Of a stretch of 64,000 bases of DNA, positions 59,653 to 64,000 are shown piece by piece. The stretch lies in contig JAQJVL010000004.1 in assembly GCA_035578905.1 (NCBI GenBank), positions 9,048,779 to 9,112,778 of the forward strand, in the 5' to 3' direction. Below the pieces are notes generated by a model that saw only the letters and a list, made by a program, of their open reading frames with translations, was not told the DNA's origin and ran no database searches. Origin of the DNA: Stictocephala bisonia (taxonomy: Eukaryota; Arthropoda; Insecta; Hemiptera; Membracidae). A program made the translations under genes and the position numbers. Position 1 is the stretch's first letter; every line of letters starts with the position of its first letter.

Positions 59653-61067
59653 TGAGACATTAAGGAGGGATTCGAGAACGTTACTTTACATGAGACATTA
59701 AGGAGGGATTCGAGAACGTTACTTTACACTGAGACATTAAGGAGGGATTCGAGAACGTTACTTTACACTGAGACATTAAGAAGGGATTCGAGAACGTTAC
59801 TTTACACTGAGACATTAAGGAGGGATTCGAGAACGTTACTTTACACTGAGACATTAAGGAGGGATTCGAGAACGTTACTTTATACTGAGAAATTAAGAAG
59901 GGATTCGAGAACGTTACTTTACACTGAGACATTAAGGAGGGTTTCGAGAACGTTACTTTACACTGAGAAATTAAGGAGGGATTCGAGAACGTTACTTTAC
60001 ACTGAGAAATTAAGGAGGGATTCGAGAACGTTACTTTACACTGAGACATTAAGGAGGGACTCGAGAACGTTACTTTACACTGAGACATTAAGGAGGGACT
60101 CGAGAACGTTACTTTACACTGAGACATTAAGGAGGGATTCGAGAACGTTACTTTACACTGAGACATTAAGGAGGGATTCGAGAACGTTACTTTACACTGA
60201 GACAATAAGGAGGGATTCGAGAACGTTACTTTATACTGAGAAATTAAGTAGGGATTCGAGAACGTTACTTTACACTGAGAAATTAAGGAGGGATTCGAGA
60301 ACGTTACTTTACACTGAGAAATTAAGGAGGGATTCGAGAACGTTACTTTACACTGAGACATTAAGGAGGGATTCGAGAACGTTACTTTACACTGAGACAT
60401 TAAGAAGGGATTCAAAAGCGTTACTTTACACTGAGACAATAAGGAGGGATTCGAGAACGTTACTTTACACTGAGACAGTAAGAAGGGATTCAAGAACGTT
60501 ACTTTACACTGAGACATTAAGAAGGGATTCGAGAACGTTACTTTACACTGAGACATTAAGAAGGGATTCGAGAACGTTACTTTACACTGAGAAATTAAGG
60601 AGGGATTCGAGAACGTTACTTTACACTGAGACATTAAGAAGGGATTCGAGAACGTTACTTTACACTGAGACATTAAGGAGGGATTCGAGAACGTTACTTT
60701 ACACTGAGACATTAAGAAGGGATTCGAGAACGTTACTTTACACTGAGGCATTAAGGAGGATTCGAGAACGTTACTTTACACTGAGACATTAAGAAGGGAT
60801 TCGAGAACGTTACTTTACACTGAGACATTAAGGAGGGATTCGAGAACGTTACTTTACACTGAGACAATAAGGAGGGATTCGAGAACGTTACTTTATACTG
60901 AGAAATTAAGGAGGGATTCGAGAACGTTACTTTACACAGAGAAATTAAGGAGGGATTCGAGAACGTTACTTTACACTGAGACATTAAGGAGGGATTCGAG
61001 AACGTTACTTTACACTGAGACATTAAGGAGGGATTCGAGAACGTTACTTTACACTGAGACATTAAGG
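59653..61067. repeat. 39-bp minisatellite, about 36 copies
   Basis: Unit GAGACATTAAGGAGGGATTC then GAGAACGTTACTTTACACT. Because 39 is 13 codons, the minus strand keeps one frame open for 356 codons (61-60.7 kb adds another 103 after a one-base deletion near 60757), reading MSQCKVTFSNPSL over and over. Variation changes amino acids freely at two positions (M/I/L and S/F), so selection for a protein is not evident. Units with AAGAAGGG alternate with AAGGAGGG in short runs. Confidence 0.96.
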
Positions 61068-61313
61068 ACGTTTAACTAGAATTCATCTCTATAAATAATT
61101 TAAATCATTTGATTTTTCAACATACAAAACCGCTAAACTTGGATAGTTGGATACATTGTAATTAACGAATCTTGTAGCGGCGCATGTTCTAGCAAACCTC
61201 CAACAAAACAACATTTTTCAAAAGATAAGGGAAGGGAGCCAAGGCATTGTTGGGACCTTTGTGTGTGCTACAATGTGAGTGTGTTTAGATGCAGAAGGGG
61301 GAGGTGAAAGGAA
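61068..61313. other. Short unique spacer between two arrays
   Basis: About 245 bp of unrelated sequence separates the 39 bp and 87 bp arrays. No gene seen. Confidence 0.5.
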
Positions 61314-64000
61314 AGTAAACAACACTAATTGTCTGCAGTCTTGGTTTACTTACTACCCTCACTGTCCATACACTTGAAGTGCTGTATCATGCATCACGAT
61401 AGTAAACAACACTAATTGTCTGCAGTCTTGGTTTACTTACTACCCTCACTGTCCATACACTTGAAGTGCTGTATCATGCATCACGATAGTAAACAACACT
61501 AATTGTCTGCAGTCTTGGTTTACTTACTACCCTCACTGTCCATACACTTGAAGTGCTGTATCATGCATCACGATAGTAAACAACACTAATTGTCTGCAGT
61601 CTTGGTTTACTTACTACCCTCACTGTCCATACACTTGAAGTGCTGTATCATGCATCACGATAGTAAACAACACTAATTGTCTGCAGTCTTGGTTTACTTA
61701 CTACCCTCACTGTCCATACACTTGAAGTGCTGTATCATGCATCATGATAGTAAATTACACTAATTGTCTACAACCTTGGTTTATTTACTACCCTCACTGT
61801 CCATACACTTGATGTGCTCTATCATGCATCACGATATTAAACAACACTAATTGTCTGCAGTCTTGGTTTACTTACTACCCTCACTGTCCATACACTTGAT
61901 GTGCTGTATCATGCATCACGATAGTATATTACACTAATTGTCTACAACCTTGGTTTATTTACTACTCTCACTGTCCATACACTTGATGTGCTGTATCATG
62001 CATCACGATAGTAAATTACACTAATTGTCTAAAACCTTGGTTTATTTACTACTCTCACTGTCCATACACTTGAAGTGCTGTATCATTCATCACGATAGTA
62101 AATTACACTAATTGTCTACAACCTTGGTTTATTTACTACTCTCACTGTCCATACACTTGATGTGCTCTATCATGCATACGATAATAAACAACACTAATTG
62201 TCTGCAGTCTTGGTTTACTTATTACCCTCACTGTCCATACACTTGATGTGCTCTATCATGCATCACGATATTAAACAACACTAATTGTCTGCAGTCTTGG
62301 TTTACTTACTACCCTCACTGTCCATACACTTGAAGTGCTGTATCATGCATCACGATATTAAACAACACTAATTGTCTGCAGTCTTGGTTTACTTACTACC
62401 CTCACTGTCCATACACTTGATGTGCTCTATCATGCATCACGATATTAAACAACACTAAGTGTCTGCAGTCTTGGTTTATTTACTACTCTCACTGTCCATA
62501 CACTTGATGTGCTCTATCATGCATCACGATATTAAACAACATTAATTGTCTGCAGTCTTGGTTTATTTACTACCCTCACTGTCCATACACTTGATGTGCT
62601 CTATCATGCATCACGATATTAAACAACACTAATTGTCTGCAGTCTTGGTTTACTTACTACCCTCACTGTCCATACACTTGATGTGCTGTATCATGCATCA
62701 CGATAGTAAATTACACTAAAAGTCTACAACCTTGGTTTATTTACTACTCTCACTGTCCATACACTTGATGTGCTGTATCATGCATCACGATAGTAAATTA
62801 CACTAATTGTCTACAACCTTGGTTTATTTACTACTCTCACTGTCCATACACTTGAAGTGCTCTATCATGCATCACGATAGTAAATTACACTAATTGTCTA
62901 CAACCTTGGTTTATTTACTACTCTCACTGTCCATACACTTGAAGTGCTGTATCATGCATCACGATAGTAAATTACACTAATTGTCTACAACCTTGGTTTA
63001 TTTACTACTCTCACTGTCCAAACACTTGATGTGCTCTATCATGCATCACGATATTAAACAACACTAATTGTCTGCAGTCTTGGTTTACTTACTACCCTCA
63101 CTGTCCATACACTTGATGTGCTCTATCATTCATCTCGATATTAAACAACACTAATTGTCTGCAGTCTTGGTTTACTTACTACCCTCACTGTCCATACACT
63201 TGATGTGCTCTATCATGCATCACGATATTAAACAACACTAATTGTCTGCAGTCTTGGTTTACTTACTACCCTCACTGTCCATACACTTGATGTGCTCTAT
63301 CATGCATACGATATTAAACAACACTAATTGTCTGCAGTCTTGGTTTACTTACTACCCTCACTGTCCATACACTTGATGTGCTCTATCATGCATCACGATA
63401 TTAAACAACACTAATTGTCTGCAGTCTTGGTTTACTTACTACCCACACTGCCCATACAGTGTAAGTGCTCTATCATGCATCACGATAGTAAATTACACTA
63501 ATTGTCTACAACCTTGGTTTATTTACTACTCTCACTGTCCATACACTTGAAGTGCTGTATCATGCATCACGATAGTAAATTACACTAATTGTCTATAACC
63601 TTGGTTTATTTACTACTCTCACTGTCCATACACTTGATGTTCTCTATCATGCATCACGATATTAAACAACATTAATTGTCTGCAGTCTTGGTTTACTTAC
63701 TACCCTCACTGTCCATACACTTGAAGTGCTGTATCATGCATCACGATATTAAACAACACTAATTGTCTGCAGTCTTGGTTTACTTACTACCCTCACTGTC
63801 CATACACTTGATGTGCTCTATCATGCATCACGATATTAAACAACACTAATTGTCTGCAGTCTTGGTTTATTTACTACTCTCACTGTCCATACACTTGAAG
63901 TGCTGTATCATGCATCATGATAGTAAATTATACTAATTGTCTACAACCTTGGTTTATTTACTACCCTCACTGTCCATACACTTGATGTGCTCTATCATGC
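61314..64000. repeat. 87-bp minisatellite, about 31 copies, runs off the window
   Basis: Unit AGTAAACAACACTAATTGTC, TGCAGTCTTGGTTTACTTAC, TACCCTCACTGTCCATACAC, then TTGAAGTGCTGTATCATGCA. Two main subtypes occur: one with AACAACAC/TGCAGTC/ACTTACTACCC, the other with AATTACAC/TACAACC/ATTTACTACTC. They are interleaved in blocks. The first five copies (61314 to about 61745) are essentially identical. The array continues past the window edge, so its full size is unknown. Confidence 0.97.

Noticed and set aside
40735..64000. Direct-repeat arrays considered as CRISPR
   Set aside because: Units are contiguous with no unique spacers, there are no cas genes, and the DNA is clearly eukaryotic.

Overview
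The window is eukaryotic DNA, most likely from an arthropod and probably an insect. It is AT-rich and has no operons or long coding sequences. Supporting signs are degenerate CCTAA/TTAGG strings, tRNA-derived SINEs, Jockey-type LINE debris, Ty3/gypsy debris and several terminal-inverted-repeat (TIR) elements. The species cannot be fixed from the sequence. I found no intact gene and no CRISPR array. I recognised no rRNA or functional tRNA.

The dominant content is tandem repeats. By my own sum of array spans about a quarter of the 64 kb lies in roughly fifteen minisatellite arrays. Their periods are 9 bp (6.3-7.3 kb), 31-32 bp (9.7-11.0 kb), 36 bp with a G-quadruplex core (1.75-2.0 and 19.2-20.4 kb), 33 bp (30.8-31.3 kb), 96 bp (40.7-42.7 kb), 74 bp (43.3-43.6 kb), 41 bp (44.0-44.4 kb), 58 bp (46.8-49.1 kb), 17 bp (51.1-51.4 kb), 110 bp (55.2-56.9 kb), 39 bp (59.7-61.1 kb) and 87 bp (61.3 kb to the window edge). 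Several show higher-order structure or locally homogenised copies. Many of the apparent open frames in the window are by-products of periods divisible by three.

The second layer is decayed mobile DNA. There are two non-LTR reverse-transcriptase pseudogenes on the minus strand (13.8-14.3 and 16.4-17.6 kb). There are two Ty3/gypsy remnants (3.1-3.6 kb minus; 25.4-27.3 kb plus, the latter with a recognisable 3' LTR inserted in a degenerate repeat). Five TIR or foldback families are visible, three of them with more than one copy or fragment. SINE copies lie at 3.8 and 18.1 kb, and a GC-rich block with a 5S-rRNA-like box lies at 17.8 kb.

The third layer is sparse possible host coding sequence. 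The best case is a plus-strand internal exon at 54135-54279 with clean splice sites. Weaker candidates are a von Willebrand A-like exon near 33.0 kb, a 12-nt microexon at 34.25 kb, a short exon at 50.7 kb, a possible terminal exon at 57.8-58.0 kb (all plus strand) and a minus-strand segment at 40.5 kb. The plus-strand candidates might belong to one or more long-intron genes, but nothing in the sequence proves that they are joined.
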